NCBI GenBank assembly: GCA_013178375.1
Contig: JABLXQ010000017.1
Location: 116,387 to 180,386 of the forward strand
Direction of reading: 5' to 3'
Length of the DNA stretch: 64,000 bases
DNA from: Gammaproteobacteria bacterium
GTDB taxonomy: Bacteria; Pseudomonadota; Gammaproteobacteria; Pseudomonadales; Ketobacteraceae
The translations under genes and the position numbers were made by a program. The notes beneath the pieces are model-generated. The model worked only from the letters and a program-made list of their open reading frames with translations. It searched no databases and had not been told where the DNA came from. Shown here piece by piece: positions 34,037 through 43,610 of this stretch (position 1 is its first letter; each line of letters starts with the position of its first letter).

Positions 34037-36286
34037 ATGTACGCAAGCTCCCGTCGCACCGAGGCCCTGCTCGATGCCAACATCATCGACATTCGCCATT
34101 ACTGGAATGTGCTCATGCACAACAAATGGTGGATTGTCGCCCTGGCGCTGGTCATGGCATCGCTGGCCGGCCTGATCGCCAGCCGGATCGAACCGGTCTA
34201 CCGCGCCACCACCACCGTGCTGATCGAAAACAGCGAAACCAAAGTGACCTCGATCGACGATCTGTACGGTCTCAACACCCGTGCCAAGGAATACTATCTG
34301 ACACAGTTCGAGATCCTGAAATCCCGCGAACTGGCGGAACAACTGGTGGACCGGATGCAGCTGACCAGCCACCCGGAGTTCGATCCGCGCCAGAACGCCG
34401 GCTTTGACTGGCATGACTATATTCCCGCCTGGGCCGACGGCCTGAACCAGTGGTTCCCGCGTGACACCGCGCCGCTCACCGACGAGCAGGTGCGGGCCCA
34501 GGTGATGAACCAGTTCACCAAGTCGCTGGAAGTGGAACCGGTGAACAACACCCAGCTGGTGCACATCAATTTCGATTCCCACGATCCGGCACTGGCGGCC
34601 CGCGTCGCCGATGAAATGGCCGATGTCTACATCGAAAGCAACCTGGAAGCGCGCCTGCAGATGACGCAGAAAGCGGCGGGCTGGCTGCGCGGCCGACTGG
34701 AAGCACTCAGCACCCGGCTGAAGGAATCCGAAGCCCGGCTGCAGGAATACCGCGAACAGGAAACCCTGGTGGACGTTGCCGGCGTGAACTCCATCAACGC
34801 AAGGGAACTGGACGAGCTGACCACGCGCTATGTCGCCGCCAGCAACGTGCGCTCGCAGGCCCAGAACATGCTGGAGCAGGTGCGCGCCGCTGGCCCCTCG
34901 CCCTCGGCAGAGCAGTTGATGGCACTGCCGGTGATCCTGCGCCACGACCTGGTGAAATCCCTCAAGAATGCCCAGGTGAAAGCCGACGGCAAGGTGGCGG
35001 AACTGAGCAAGCGCTATGGTCAGCGTCATCCGGCGATGGCCGCCGCCCGGGCGGAAGCAGAACAGGCACGGGCTGAACTGCTGCAACAGGTGCAGCGCGT
35101 GGCGCAAGGCATCGAATCCGATTACCAGGCAGCCCGCGAATCCGAGCGCGCCATCGAAATCCAGCTGAAAAAAGCCAAGCAGGACGCCCAGAGCGTGAAC
35201 CGCAAGGAATTCAAACTGAACGAACTGCAGCGCGAAGTGGAAACCAACCGTCAGCTGTACGACATGTTCCTCACCCGCGCCAAGGAAACCGGCGAAGCGG
35301 GCGGCCTGCAAATGGCCCATGCCCGCGTGGTCGATCCGGCACAGGTGCCGCGCGTGCCTGTGGCACCGAAAACCAGCCTGATCGTGGCGCTGGCCCTGCT
35401 GGCCGGCCTGGGCGTGGGTGTGCTGCTGGCCTTCGTGCGCGATGCCCTGGATAACACGGTGAAAACCCCGGAAGACATCGAGGAAAAACTCAACACGCGC
35501 ATGCTGGGTTTCCTGCCCCGCACCAAGGCGCACTCCCGGAACTTGCCGGTGGAAGGTTTCCTGTCCGCCAATTTCAGCCGTTTCGCCGAAGCGGTGCGTT
35601 CGCTGCGCACGGACATCATGCTGTCCAGCATCGACCAGCCGCACAAGATTGTGGTGGTGACCTCCACGCTGCCCGGTGAAGGCAAGTCCACGGTGTCCCT
35701 GAATCTGGCGGAAGCCCTGGGGCAGATGGAAAAGGTGCTGCTGATCGAGGCGGATCTGCGCAAACCGGTACTGGCGCGGGCACTGAAAATCCCGCTGGAC
35801 ACGCCGGGTCTGTCCGCACTGGTGTCCGGCCAGGCCGAGCTGAAAGCCTGTATCACATCCCTGCCCGAACGGGGCTTCGACGTGATCGTGGCCGGCGCGC
35901 TGCCCGGCAATCCGCAGGAACTGCTGTCGTCCAAGCGGCTGAACATCATGCTGCAGGCGCTGAAGCGTCATTACGACCGCATCGTGATCGACACTCCGCC
36001 GACCCAGCCGGTGAGCGACACCCTGGTGCTGTCGAAATTCGCCGACGCCGTCATCTACGTGGTGAAGGCCGGCGACACGCCACTGCGACTGGTGGACAAG
36101 GGCATCCGGCGACTGGTGGATGCCCGCGCGCCAGTGCTCGGCGTCGTGCTCAATCAGGTGGATCTGCGCCGGAAAAACCACTACGGCGATTATTACGCGG
36201 ACGAGTACAGCCACTACGACACCAAGATGGCGATCCTGCCACCGCAACAGCGGCGTAAAAGTCCCACCAGTCTGGCGGTGTCATGA
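34037..36286 (+). CDS. Wzc-type polysaccharide co-polymerase / BY-kinase
   Basis: A 749-aa inner-membrane protein that controls chain length and export. It has a Wzz domain with flanking membrane helices (about residues 35-55 and 450-470), a long periplasmic coiled coil, and a cytoplasmic bacterial tyrosine kinase with Walker A STLPGEGKSTVSLN, Walker A' VLLIEADLRKP and Walker B IVIDTPPTQP. The C-terminus carries a tyrosine cluster, HYGDYYADEYSHYD, the usual autophosphorylation site. ATG 34037 is chosen; an in-frame TTG at 34007 overlapping the previous gene is an alternative. Its stop overlaps the phosphatase start (ATGA). Confidence 0.93.
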   Translation: MYASSRRTEALLDANIIDIRHYWNVLMHNKWWIVALALVMASLAGLIASRIEPVYRATTTVLIENSETKVTSIDDLYGLNTRAKEYYLTQFEILKSRELAEQLVDRMQLTSHPEFDPRQNAGFDWHDYIPAWADGLNQWFPRDTAPLTDEQVRAQVMNQFTKSLEVEPVNNTQLVHINFDSHDPALAARVADEMADVYIESNLEARLQMTQKAAGWLRGRLEALSTRLKESEARLQEYREQETLVDVAGVNSINARELDELTTRYVAASNVRSQAQNMLEQVRAAGPSPSAEQLMALPVILRHDLVKSLKNAQVKADGKVAELSKRYGQRHPAMAAARAEAEQARAELLQQVQRVAQGIESDYQAARESERAIEIQLKKAKQDAQSVNRKEFKLNELQREVETNRQLYDMFLTRAKETGEAGGLQMAHARVVDPAQVPRVPVAPKTSLIVALALLAGLGVGVLLAFVRDALDNTVKTPEDIEEKLNTRMLGFLPRTKAHSRNLPVEGFLSANFSRFAEAVRSLRTDIMLSSIDQPHKIVVVTSTLPGEGKSTVSLNLAEALGQMEKVLLIEADLRKPVLARALKIPLDTPGLSALVSGQAELKACITSLPERGFDVIVAGALPGNPQELLSSKRLNIMLQALKRHYDRIVIDTPPTQPVSDTLVLSKFADAVIYVVKAGDTPLRLVDKGIRRLVDARAPVLGVVLNQVDLRRKNHYGDYYADEYSHYDTKMAILPPQQRRKSPTSLAVS

Positions 36287-37020
36287 TCGATCTGCACTGC
36301 CATCTGCTGCCGGGTATCGACGACGGTCCGCGCACCATGGCGGAATCGGTCGAACTCGCGCGAATGGCAGTGCGCAACGGCATCACCCATGCCGTGGTCA
36401 CGCCCCACATTCATGCGGGACGCTGGAACAACGACCGGGCCGGCATCGAACGGCTGACCCGCGAATTCCGCCAGCAACTGGCACAGGCCGGTGTGCCACT
36501 GCAGCTGGGCTCCGCGGCTGAGGTCCGGCTGGATGCTGAAATCCTGCCCTGGGTGGAACAGGACCGGCTGCCGTTTCTGGGCGCTTACGACGGCAAGCGC
36601 GTACTGCTGCTGGAACTGCCCCACAGCCACATTCCGCTGGGCGCGGAAAACCTGATTGCCTGGCTGTTGCAGCGCAATATTTTGCCGCTGATCGCCCATC
36701 CGGAACGCAACAAGGATGTGATCCGCAAGCCGGACAAGATTCGCCCCCTGATCGAGCAGGGGTGTCTGCTGCAGCTCACCTCGGGTGCGATTGCCGGGCA
36801 TTTCGGCAAACCCGCGCAGCAATGCGCCCACCAGCTGCTGGAACTGGAAGCGGTATTCGTCATCGCGTCGGACGCCCACAATAGTGGCGCACGGCCACCG
36901 GATCTGGTGTGCGGACGCGATGCCGCCAGCGCGATTGTAGGCGCGGAGCGTGCGCAAAAAATGGTCAGCACCAATCCGATGCAATTGGTGGCGGGTCAGT
37001 TCAGTTACAAAAATTCCTGA
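36283..37020 (+). CDS. CpsB/CapC-type PHP-fold tyrosine phosphatase
   Basis: A 245-aa PHP-domain metallophosphatase. MIDLHCHLLPGIDDGPRTM gives the first metal motif, VVTPHIHAG the second, PLIAHPERNKDV and IASDAHNSGARPPDL the later ones. Enzymes of this type, such as CpsB and YwqE, dephosphorylate the BY-kinase tyrosine tail and so regulate polymer length. It overlaps the kinase gene by four bases, which fits a kinase-phosphatase pair. A small TGATGGT-AAAA-ACCATCA hairpin includes its stop codon (37018-37035). Confidence 0.9.
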   Translation: MIDLHCHLLPGIDDGPRTMAESVELARMAVRNGITHAVVTPHIHAGRWNNDRAGIERLTREFRQQLAQAGVPLQLGSAAEVRLDAEILPWVEQDRLPFLGAYDGKRVLLLELPHSHIPLGAENLIAWLLQRNILPLIAHPERNKDVIRKPDKIRPLIEQGCLLQLTSGAIAGHFGKPAQQCAHQLLELEAVFVIASDAHNSGARPPDLVCGRDAASAIVGAERAQKMVSTNPMQLVAGQFSYKNS

Positions 37021-37096
37021 TGGTAAAAACCATCACAGAATCCAGCCCGGTATTTGGTTAAAGTGCCACGACTTCGTGATGTGACACGCCGCCAGC

Positions 37097-37112
37097 TGGA
37101 ATGATCACTGCA
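37097..37112 (+). promoter_or_regulatory. Possible sigma-54 promoter before the WcaJ-like gene
   Basis: TGGAATG-ATCA-CTGCA keeps the exact GG-N10-GC spacing and differs from the consensus at three positions. It lies 105 bp before the gene at 37217, in a 196-bp intergenic region that also holds a CGGGT-ACCGA-ACCCG hairpin. It resembles the candidate at 18350-18365. Confidence 0.35.
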
Positions 37113-37216
37113 TAGTCGATATCGGGTACCGAACCCGGATCAATTATGGAAAAAACGGACGGCAAGTTAACCCCTTGGCTACGTTGTAACGCCGGTTAAA
37201 TTGCGAGGAGCAAAAT

Positions 37217-38659
37217 ATGAGCATTGACGCACAAGGTCTGATCAAACCCCACAGTTCCAAATTTTCCCTGCTTGCCCGCTGCCTGGACGCGACGATGGTG
37301 ATTCTGGGCTTGTCCCTGGTCACGCCTCTTCATCTCGGCGAGTTCAATACCGGCAGCGTCGCCAGTGCCTTTGTCGCTGCCCTGTTTCTGCAGCTATTGG
37401 GCGAATTCGTTGAAATCTACCGTTCCTGGCGCTCGGAGTCCGTCTGGGCAGAAGCACGTCAGGTGCTGTTCTGCTGGTTCACCAGTTTTTCACTGTTGTT
37501 GCTGCTGCAAGGCGCCTTGCGCATGGACCAGGGCATTCTGTTGTGGCCGGCCTACCTGCAGTGGTTCGCGCTGACCCTGCTCATGCTGCTGGGCTGGCGC
37601 TTCATCGCCCGTAACCTGCTGTACCGGCTGCGGGCACTGGGCTTCAACACCCGGCGCGTAGCCGTGGTGGGCAGCAGTGAAATCGCGCAGGAAACGGCCC
37701 GCCGCCTGCTGGATTGCACCTGGGGCGGCTACCGCTTTGCAGGCTTCTACGATGACCGCCAGCTCGCCGAACGGGCAGCGACGGACGAGCGTCGCCTGCG
37801 CTACCAGAAAGGCGTGGTCGAACAATATGCAGGCAACCTCAAGCAACTGGTGCAGGACGCCCGCTCCGGCCGCCTCGACAGCATTTTTCTGGCCATGCCC
37901 ATGAACGCCGAGTTGCGCATTCAGGCCATCACCCGCGAACTGACCAATTCCACTGCATCCGTGTATCTGATTCCGGATCTGTTCACGTTCGAACTGCTGC
38001 ACGCCCGCAGCATCAATCTGAACGGTATTCCCGCCATCAGCATCGTGGGGGAACCCAACCGTGGCGTGCAGTCACTGCTCAAGCGGCTGGTGGACTTGAT
38101 AGGTGCCAGCCTGATCCTGACCATCATCGCACTGCCGATGCTGGCCATCGCCTTTGCCATCAAATTCACTTCCCGCGGACCGGTTTTTTTCCGGCAGACC
38201 CGTTACGGTCTGGACGGCAAGCCGTTCAAGGTCTGGAAATTCCGCACCATGAGCGTGTGCGAGGACAACGACGCCGACATCCGCCAGGCCCAGAAAAATG
38301 ACAGCCGGCTGACGCCCATTGGCGGCTTTCTGCGCCGCACATCCATGGACGAACTGCCACAGTTCTTCAACGTGCTGTTCGGCAACATGTCCATCGTCGG
38401 CCCGCGCCCGCATGCAGTTGCGCACAACGAACTGTACCGGAGCAAGATCAACAGTTACATGCTGCGCCACAAGATCAAACCCGGCATCACCGGCTGGGCG
38501 CAAGTAAACGGCTGGCGCGGCGAAACCGACACGCTGGAAAAAATGCAGAAACGGATCGATTTCGATCTCTACTACATCCGCCACTGGTCCATTGCCATGG
38601 ACATCAAGATTGTATTCATGACCATCTTCAAGGGATTCAGCGGCGCGAATGCCTATTGA
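37217..38659 (+). CDS. WcaJ-type undecaprenyl-phosphate sugar phosphotransferase
   Basis: A 480-aa polyprenol phosphate hexose-1-phosphate transferase that starts repeat-unit synthesis. Four N-terminal helices precede a CoA-binding-like domain (RVAVVGSSEIAQETARRLLD). A further hydrophobic segment precedes the catalytic bacterial-sugar-transferase domain: SRGPVFFRQTRYGLDGKPF, VWKFRTMSV, GGFLRRTSMDELPQFFNVL, MSIVGPRPHA and KPGITGWAQVNGWRG. Length and layout fit the glucose-1-phosphate transferase WcaJ and relatives; the exact sugar is not certain. GAGGAG lies before the ATG. Confidence 0.9.
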   Translation: MSIDAQGLIKPHSSKFSLLARCLDATMVILGLSLVTPLHLGEFNTGSVASAFVAALFLQLLGEFVEIYRSWRSESVWAEARQVLFCWFTSFSLLLLLQGALRMDQGILLWPAYLQWFALTLLMLLGWRFIARNLLYRLRALGFNTRRVAVVGSSEIAQETARRLLDCTWGGYRFAGFYDDRQLAERAATDERRLRYQKGVVEQYAGNLKQLVQDARSGRLDSIFLAMPMNAELRIQAITRELTNSTASVYLIPDLFTFELLHARSINLNGIPAISIVGEPNRGVQSLLKRLVDLIGASLILTIIALPMLAIAFAIKFTSRGPVFFRQTRYGLDGKPFKVWKFRTMSVCEDNDADIRQAQKNDSRLTPIGGFLRRTSMDELPQFFNVLFGNMSIVGPRPHAVAHNELYRSKINSYMLRHKIKPGITGWAQVNGWRGETDTLEKMQKRIDFDLYYIRHWSIAMDIKIVFMTIFKGFSGANAY

Positions 38660-38681
38660 GCACGTGCAACAAGGTAACAGC

Positions 38682-39380
38682 ATGAACGATCTTTCCCAGG
38701 CCTCACACATGGCCCAACTTTCCCAGGCACACACCCGCGGCTGTCTGCGTTCGCTGCGGGCCGTGCGGCTATATCTGCAGGCGGATCTTACTCGCTATCA
38801 CGGCAGCGGACGGCTCAAATTCCTGCGCCATTTTCTGTTCACGCCCGGTTTCCAGTACACGGTGTGGATGCGGCTGACCGGCTGGGCCATCCGCCGCCGC
38901 CACACCAAATGGACGCTGGGAATCCTGCTGAAAATGCTGCTCAGCCGCTGTCGCTACAAGTACGGCATTGCCATTCCCGAATACACCGACATCGGCCCGG
39001 GCCTGTTCATCAACCGCTTTGGCGGCATCTACATCAATGGCGACGTGCTGATCGGCCACAACTGCAACATCGCGCAGATGACGATCATCGGGCAAACCAA
39101 CCGGGGTGACACCGCCGGTTCGCCCGTCATCGAGCCACTGTGTTACGTGGCGGCGGGCGCCTGCCTGATCGGCCGGATCACCATCGGCACCGGATCGGTA
39201 ATCGCCAACAACGCGGTAGTGACGAAAGATGTTCCCGCCAGGAGTGTCGCCGGTGGTGTACCGGCCAAGGTGATCTCGACGGCGGGATCGGAGGGCTATA
39301 TCAACCGCCGGGTGCCCGATGATCTTTTGCGCCGTTGTTACGAGGCGCAGGGTGTTCAGGCTTCAGCCACTGCCGCGTAA
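38682..39380 (+). CDS. Left-handed beta-helix acyltransferase (serine acetyltransferase-like)
   Basis: A 232-aa protein with hexapeptide repeats from about residue 110 to 200: IGPGLFINRFGGIYINGDVL, IGHNCNIAQMTIIGQ, IEPLCYVAAGACLIGRITIG and TGSVIANNAVVTKDVPARSV. It resembles serine acetyltransferases, but its place directly after the initiating transferase in the exopolysaccharide locus suggests O-acetylation of a sugar. ATG 38682 with AAGGT upstream is preferred to the ATG at 38649, which overlaps the previous gene. Confidence 0.8.
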   Translation: MNDLSQASHMAQLSQAHTRGCLRSLRAVRLYLQADLTRYHGSGRLKFLRHFLFTPGFQYTVWMRLTGWAIRRRHTKWTLGILLKMLLSRCRYKYGIAIPEYTDIGPGLFINRFGGIYINGDVLIGHNCNIAQMTIIGQTNRGDTAGSPVIEPLCYVAAGACLIGRITIGTGSVIANNAVVTKDVPARSVAGGVPAKVISTAGSEGYINRRVPDDLLRRCYEAQGVQASATAA

Positions 39381-39471
39381 CCAGGTTGCGCCCACGCTCG
39401 CCGCGGGCGCTGACGGCGAATGTCGCTACAATGCCCTCTATTCCAGCTGACAGAGCCCCTCGCAAAAGTTC

Positions 39472-40371
39472 ATGAGAACCACGCACTACACCGGCCGCTT
39501 CGCCCCGTCCCCCACCGGCCCCCTTCACCTGGGTTCGCTGCTCACCGCGCTGGCGAGTTTTCTCGACGCCCGCGCCCGGCAGGGTATCTGGTTAGTACGC
39601 ATGGAAGATCTCGACCCACCCCGGGAAATGGCCGGCGCAGCAAGCGACATCCTGCGCACGCTGGAATGCTACGGCCTGCACTGGGACAGCGAAGTGGTTT
39701 ACCAGAGCCAGCGGCATGCCCTGTATGAAGACGCCGTAAAAACGCTGCTGCAACAGAGCCAGGCGTTTTACTGCACCTGCTCGCGCAAGGATCTGCAGGC
39801 GCTGGACGCACGGGCGTATCCGGGCACCTGTCGCGGGCAACTCACAATACCGGCGCAGGAACACGCCATCCGCGTGCAGGTGGACAACAGCGACATCCAT
39901 TTCAACGACGCCCTGCAGGGTGACTGCACTTTCAATTTGCACAATGACGGCGGCGACTTAGTCATCAAACGCAAGGACGGCCTCTACGCCTATCATCTGG
40001 CCGTGGTGATCGACGACGCCGCGCAAAACATCACGCATATCGTGCGCGGCAGCGATCTGCTGGATTCCACGCCACGCCATATCCACCTGCAACGGCTATT
40101 GAATCTGCCGACGCCGCACTACGCCCACCTGCCGGTGATCGTGAATGCCCAGGGGCAAAAATTATCGAAGCAGACTTTTGCCACGGCGCTGCCGCAAACC
40201 GATCCGGTGCCCGCGCTGTTTGCCTGCCTGCAGGCCCTGGGGCAGCAACCGCCGGCAGAACTGCGGCAGGCATCGCGCGACGAACTGCTGGGCTGGGGCA
40301 TCGGGCACTGGTCGCTGGCGCAGGTGCCGCACTGCCTGTCACTGAGCGAAACGTCACTGGCACGCCGTTGA
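39472..40371 (+). CDS. gluQ: Glutamyl-Q tRNA(Asp) synthetase GluQRS
   Basis: This 299-aa paralog of the glutamyl-tRNA synthetase catalytic domain attaches glutamate to queuosine in tRNA-Asp. GRFAPSPTGPLHLGSLLTAL gives the HIGH-type motif, CTCSRKDLQ and CRGQL carry the zinc-site cysteines, and KLSKQ the KMSKS-type loop. It lacks an anticodon-binding domain, as expected. In many Pseudomonas-like genomes gluQ directly follows dksA; here 21 kb of exopolysaccharide genes lie between. A TACAAT (39427-39432) upstream may be a -10 element of its own promoter. Confidence 0.94.
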   Translation: MRTTHYTGRFAPSPTGPLHLGSLLTALASFLDARARQGIWLVRMEDLDPPREMAGAASDILRTLECYGLHWDSEVVYQSQRHALYEDAVKTLLQQSQAFYCTCSRKDLQALDARAYPGTCRGQLTIPAQEHAIRVQVDNSDIHFNDALQGDCTFNLHNDGGDLVIKRKDGLYAYHLAVVIDDAAQNITHIVRGSDLLDSTPRHIHLQRLLNLPTPHYAHLPVIVNAQGQKLSKQTFATALPQTDPVPALFACLQALGQQPPAELRQASRDELLGWGIGHWSLAQVPHCLSLSETSLARR

Positions 40372-40450
40372 ATCCAGCGCAGCCTTAACTTTGCACTGCC
40401 CCCGCTGCTGACGTAACATCCAGCAAGCACCCCCTTGTGGTATTCCTTCC

Positions 40451-40627
40451 ATGTATATCGATCGACTGGTCCTGATTTTCATTGCCGGCGCCTATGTGCT
40501 GTCCCCCGCTCTCATGCAGTGGTGGGCGGAAAGTGGCGCTGCCTGGTGGCGGCCGTTTCTGGTGTGGGGCCTGCTGATTGGCCTGACCTTCTGGATTGCC
40601 CGGAGCCGCGATCTCGATGGTATTTAG
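40451..40627 (+). CDS. CbrX-like small membrane protein
   Basis: A 58-aa reading frame, too short for many gene finders: MYIDRLVLIFIAGAYVLSP followed by a Trp-rich segment and a second helix, FLVWGLLIGLTFWIARSRD. It has two predicted membrane segments. A small protein of this kind sits between gluQ and cbrA in Pseudomonas (CbrX), where it is translationally coupled to cbrA. Here its stop overlaps the cbrA start by 11 bases, consistent with the same coupling. Its function is unclear. Confidence 0.75.
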   Translation: MYIDRLVLIFIAGAYVLSPALMQWWAESGAAWWRPFLVWGLLIGLTFWIARSRDLDGI

Positions 40628-43610
40628 CCTTACCGAAATCTTCGGCATCGGCCTGGGCTACCTGCTGTTTTTCTTCAGCGTGGCCTGGGTCACCGACCAG
40701 GGCTACGTCCCGCCCCGCATCGTGCGCCACCCGGGCACCTACGTGCTGTCGCTGGGTGTGTTCGCCAGCACCTGGGCCATTTACGGCGCAGTGGGTTTCG
40801 CCCACGATTTCGGCTACAACTTCCTGGCCTACTACCTGGGCATTTCCGGCGCCTTCATGCTGGCACCCATCGTGCTGGCGCCGATCCTGCGGCTGGTGCG
40901 CAACTACCAGCTGGGTTCGCTGGCCGACCTGCTGTCATTCCGCTATCGCAGCCCGGTGGTGGGCGCGCTGGTAACCGTGTGCATGCTGGTGGGCATCATG
41001 CCCCTGCTGGCCATGCAGATTCAGGCAGTGGCGGATTCGATCCACGTGCTGGTGCCCGACACCTCGCCCGACACCCTCGCCTTCAGCTTCGTCTGCATGA
41101 TCATTCTGTTCGCCATCCTGTTCGGCGCCCGCCACATTTCAGCGCGGGAAAAACACGAAGGGCTGGTGGTGGCGATCGCGTTCGAATCCGTGATCAAGCT
41201 GGTGGCCATGCTGGCAGCCGGCATCGCGATCCTGTACCAGGTGTTCGGCGGCTTTGGTGGTCTGAATGACTGGCTGTCGGATCATCCGGACCAGCTGATG
41301 CAACTGTACAAGCCGCTGGAAGAAGGGCCCTGGCGCAGTCTGGTGGCGGCGTTTTTCGTGTCTGCCATTGCCATGCCGCACATGTACCACATGGCCTTCA
41401 CCGAAAACCTGAACCCGCGCGCGCTGCTCACCGCCAGCTGGGGCCTGCCGTTATATCTGTTCCTGATCTCACTGCCGATCCTGGTGATCGTGTGGGGTGC
41501 ATCCAAGCTGAATATTTTCGGCAATCCGGAATACTTCACCCTGATCGTCACCCAGTCGCTGCAGTCGCCCATGCTGGTGATTCTGGTATTCGTTGCAGGA
41601 CTGTCCGCCGCCAGTGGCGTGATCATCGTCTGCACGCTGTCGCTGTCGGCGATGGTGCTCAATCACCTGGTGCTGCCGCTGTCACCGTTCAACCGCCGCC
41701 GCAATCTGTATTCCTGGCTGCTGTGGACCCGCCGCGCGCTTATCGGCGCGATCATCCTGATCAGCTACGGTTTCTATCTGCTGATGGCCGGACGCCACAC
41801 CCTGTCGGAACTGGGCTTCCTCGCCTTCGTCGGGGCGATGCAGTTCGTGCCCGGCCTGTTCGGCGTGCTGCTGTGGAGCCGGGGCAACCGCGACGGATTT
41901 CTCGCGGGCCTCGCCGCCGGTTTCTGCGTCTGGCTGTTCGGCCTGCTGCTGCCGGTGCTGCTGGGTGTGCAGATCCACGTCAGGATTCCCATCCTGATTA
42001 ACGACGTTTTCCCCACCGTCAACAACAGCTACATGGTGGCGACGTTCGCGATCTTCCTGAACTCGCTGATCTTCGGCATCGTATCGCTGCTGACGGAAGC
42101 CAGCCCCTCGGAAAAACTGGCGGCGGAAACCTGCAACGTCGACAACCTGCGTCGGCCGCAGCGCTGGGAGCTGTCGGTAAAAACCGCGCGGGAATTTGTC
42201 GGCCGCCTGGCCAAGCCGCTGGGGGCCGTCACCGCCCGCCGCGAGATCGATCTGGCGCTGAACGATCTGGCCATGAGCCTGGACGAAACCCGCCCCTACG
42301 CACTGCGCCGCCTGCGCGACCAGCTGGAAACCAATCTGTCTGGCCTGCTGGGCCCGTCGGTGGCCCACGACATTCTCGAATCCTCGCTGCCCTACGTCAT
42401 TCCCTCGCAGAACAACGGCACCCAGGACATCCACTTCATCGAAAGCCGGCTGGAGGAATACCACGACAAACTCACCGGTCTGGCTGCCGAACTGGACAGC
42501 CTGCGCCGTTTCCACCGCCAAACCTTGCAGGACCTGCCGGTGGGCGTGTGCTCGCTGGGCAGTGACGGCGAGGTGCTGGGCTGGAACCGCTCGCTGGAAC
42601 TGATCACCCGCGTCCCCGCCGACACCATCCTCGGCTCCCACATCACGCATCTGCCGGCGCCCTGGGACGAACTGCTCAAAAGCTTCATCGAAGCACCCAG
42701 CCGCAACCAGCAGCGGGAAGTGGATTACGAAGGCGTGCACCGCTGGCTCAGCCTGCACAAGGCGGCGCTGGGGTTGTCGAAAAGCAACGCCTCGCCCGGC
42801 GGCCAGGTGATCGTGGTGGAGGACACCACCGAAATGCGCATGCTGGAACACCACCTGGCCCACAGCGAGCGGCTGGCATCGGTGGGACGACTGGCGGCGG
42901 GCGTGGCCCATGAAATCGGCAATCCCATCACCGGCATCGCCTGTCTGGCGCAGAACCTGCGTTTCGACAGCGAGGATCAGGCCGTGCTGGAAACCGCCGA
43001 GCAGATCCTGGACCAGACCAAGCGCATCACCCGCATCGTGCAATCACTGGTGAGCTTCAGCCATAGTGGCTCCGCCCACGTGGCGCAGGAACCGGTACAG
43101 ATCCATGAATCGGTGCAGGAAGCCATGGACCTGCTGGCCCTGAACAAGGAAAGCATCCAGGTCCGCTTCGTCAACAATACCGAGCCGGGCCACTACGCCA
43201 AGGGCGATCGCCAGCGCCTGACCCAGGTCTTCATCAACCTGCTGAGCAATGCCCGCGATGCCTCCGAACCCGGCACATCCATCACCGTCACCAGCCATCA
43301 GAAGGAACACACCATCGTGGTGGAGGTGGACGACCAGGGCAGCGGCATCCCGCCAGAAGTGCTGGCCCGCATCTACGAACCCTTCTTCACCACCAAGGAA
43401 CCAGGCAAGGGCACCGGCCTGGGAATGTCCTTGGTTTACAGCATAATAGAAGAACATTACGGGCACATTGCCATACAGAGTCCGCTGGATTCCGCCCGCG
43501 GCGGCACCCGTGTTACCATAACCCTCCCCCGTTATCCGGTGTTACGCCTGGAAACACCTGACGCCAACATCCATCTCGAGGAAACGCATGAGCCACATCC
43601 TGATCGTTGA
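40617..43610 (+). CDS. cbrA: Sensor histidine kinase CbrA (SLC5-fused)
   Basis: A 997-aa sensor: an N-terminal sodium/solute-symporter-like (SLC5) domain with about 13 helices (residues 1-500), a STAC-like linker, a PAS domain (about 630-745), then the kinase core. The phospho-accepting histidine is His765 in [35 protein letters not shown] and [13 protein letters not shown] form the ATP lid. In Pseudomonas CbrA senses nutritional state, with histidine transport reported for the SLC5 part. ATG 40617 lies inside the CbrX-like gene. Its end overlaps cbrB by 23 bases, so both are cotranslated. Confidence 0.95.
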   Translation: MVFSLTEIFGIGLGYLLFFFSVAWVTDQGYVPPRIVRHPGTYVLSLGVFASTWAIYGAVGFAHDFGYNFLAYYLGISGAFMLAPIVLAPILRLVRNYQLGSLADLLSFRYRSPVVGALVTVCMLVGIMPLLAMQIQAVADSIHVLVPDTSPDTLAFSFVCMIILFAILFGARHISAREKHEGLVVAIAFESVIKLVAMLAAGIAILYQVFGGFGGLNDWLSDHPDQLMQLYKPLEEGPWRSLVAAFFVSAIAMPHMYHMAFTENLNPRALLTASWGLPLYLFLISLPILVIVWGASKLNIFGNPEYFTLIVTQSLQSPMLVILVFVAGLSAASGVIIVCTLSLSAMVLNHLVLPLSPFNRRRNLYSWLLWTRRALIGAIILISYGFYLLMAGRHTLSELGFLAFVGAMQFVPGLFGVLLWSRGNRDGFLAGLAAGFCVWLFGLLLPVLLGVQIHVRIPILINDVFPTVNNSYMVATFAIFLNSLIFGIVSLLTEASPSEKLAAETCNVDNLRRPQRWELSVKTAREFVGRLAKPLGAVTARREIDLALNDLAMSLDETRPYALRRLRDQLETNLSGLLGPSVAHDILESSLPYVIPSQNNGTQDIHFIESRLEEYHDKLTGLAAELDSLRRFHRQTLQDLPVGVCSLGSDGEVLGWNRSLELITRVPADTILGSHITHLPAPWDELLKSFIEAPSRNQQREVDYEGVHRWLSLHKAALGLSKSNASPGGQVIVVEDTTEMRMLEHHLAHSERLASVGRLAAGVAHEIGNPITGIACLAQNLRFDSEDQAVLETAEQILDQTKRITRIVQSLVSFSHSGSAHVAQEPVQIHESVQEAMDLLALNKESIQVRFVNNTEPGHYAKGDRQRLTQVFINLLSNARDASEPGTSITVTSHQKEHTIVVEVDDQGSGIPPEVLARIYEPFFTTKEPGKGTGLGMSLVYSIIEEHYGHIAIQSPLDSARGGTRVTITLPRYPVLRLETPDANIHLEETHEPHPDR

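Noticed and set aside
34001..36247. 748-codon minus-strand frame opposite the Wzc-like gene
   Set aside because: It mirrors the kinase gene codon by codon, with His/Gln/Phe-rich composition and no domain.
18408..39380. PEP-CTERM/exosortase (EpsH) system
   Set aside because: The locus has Wza- and Wzc-like genes often seen with EpsH, but no exosortase, PrsK/PrsR or PEP-CTERM gene is present in the window.
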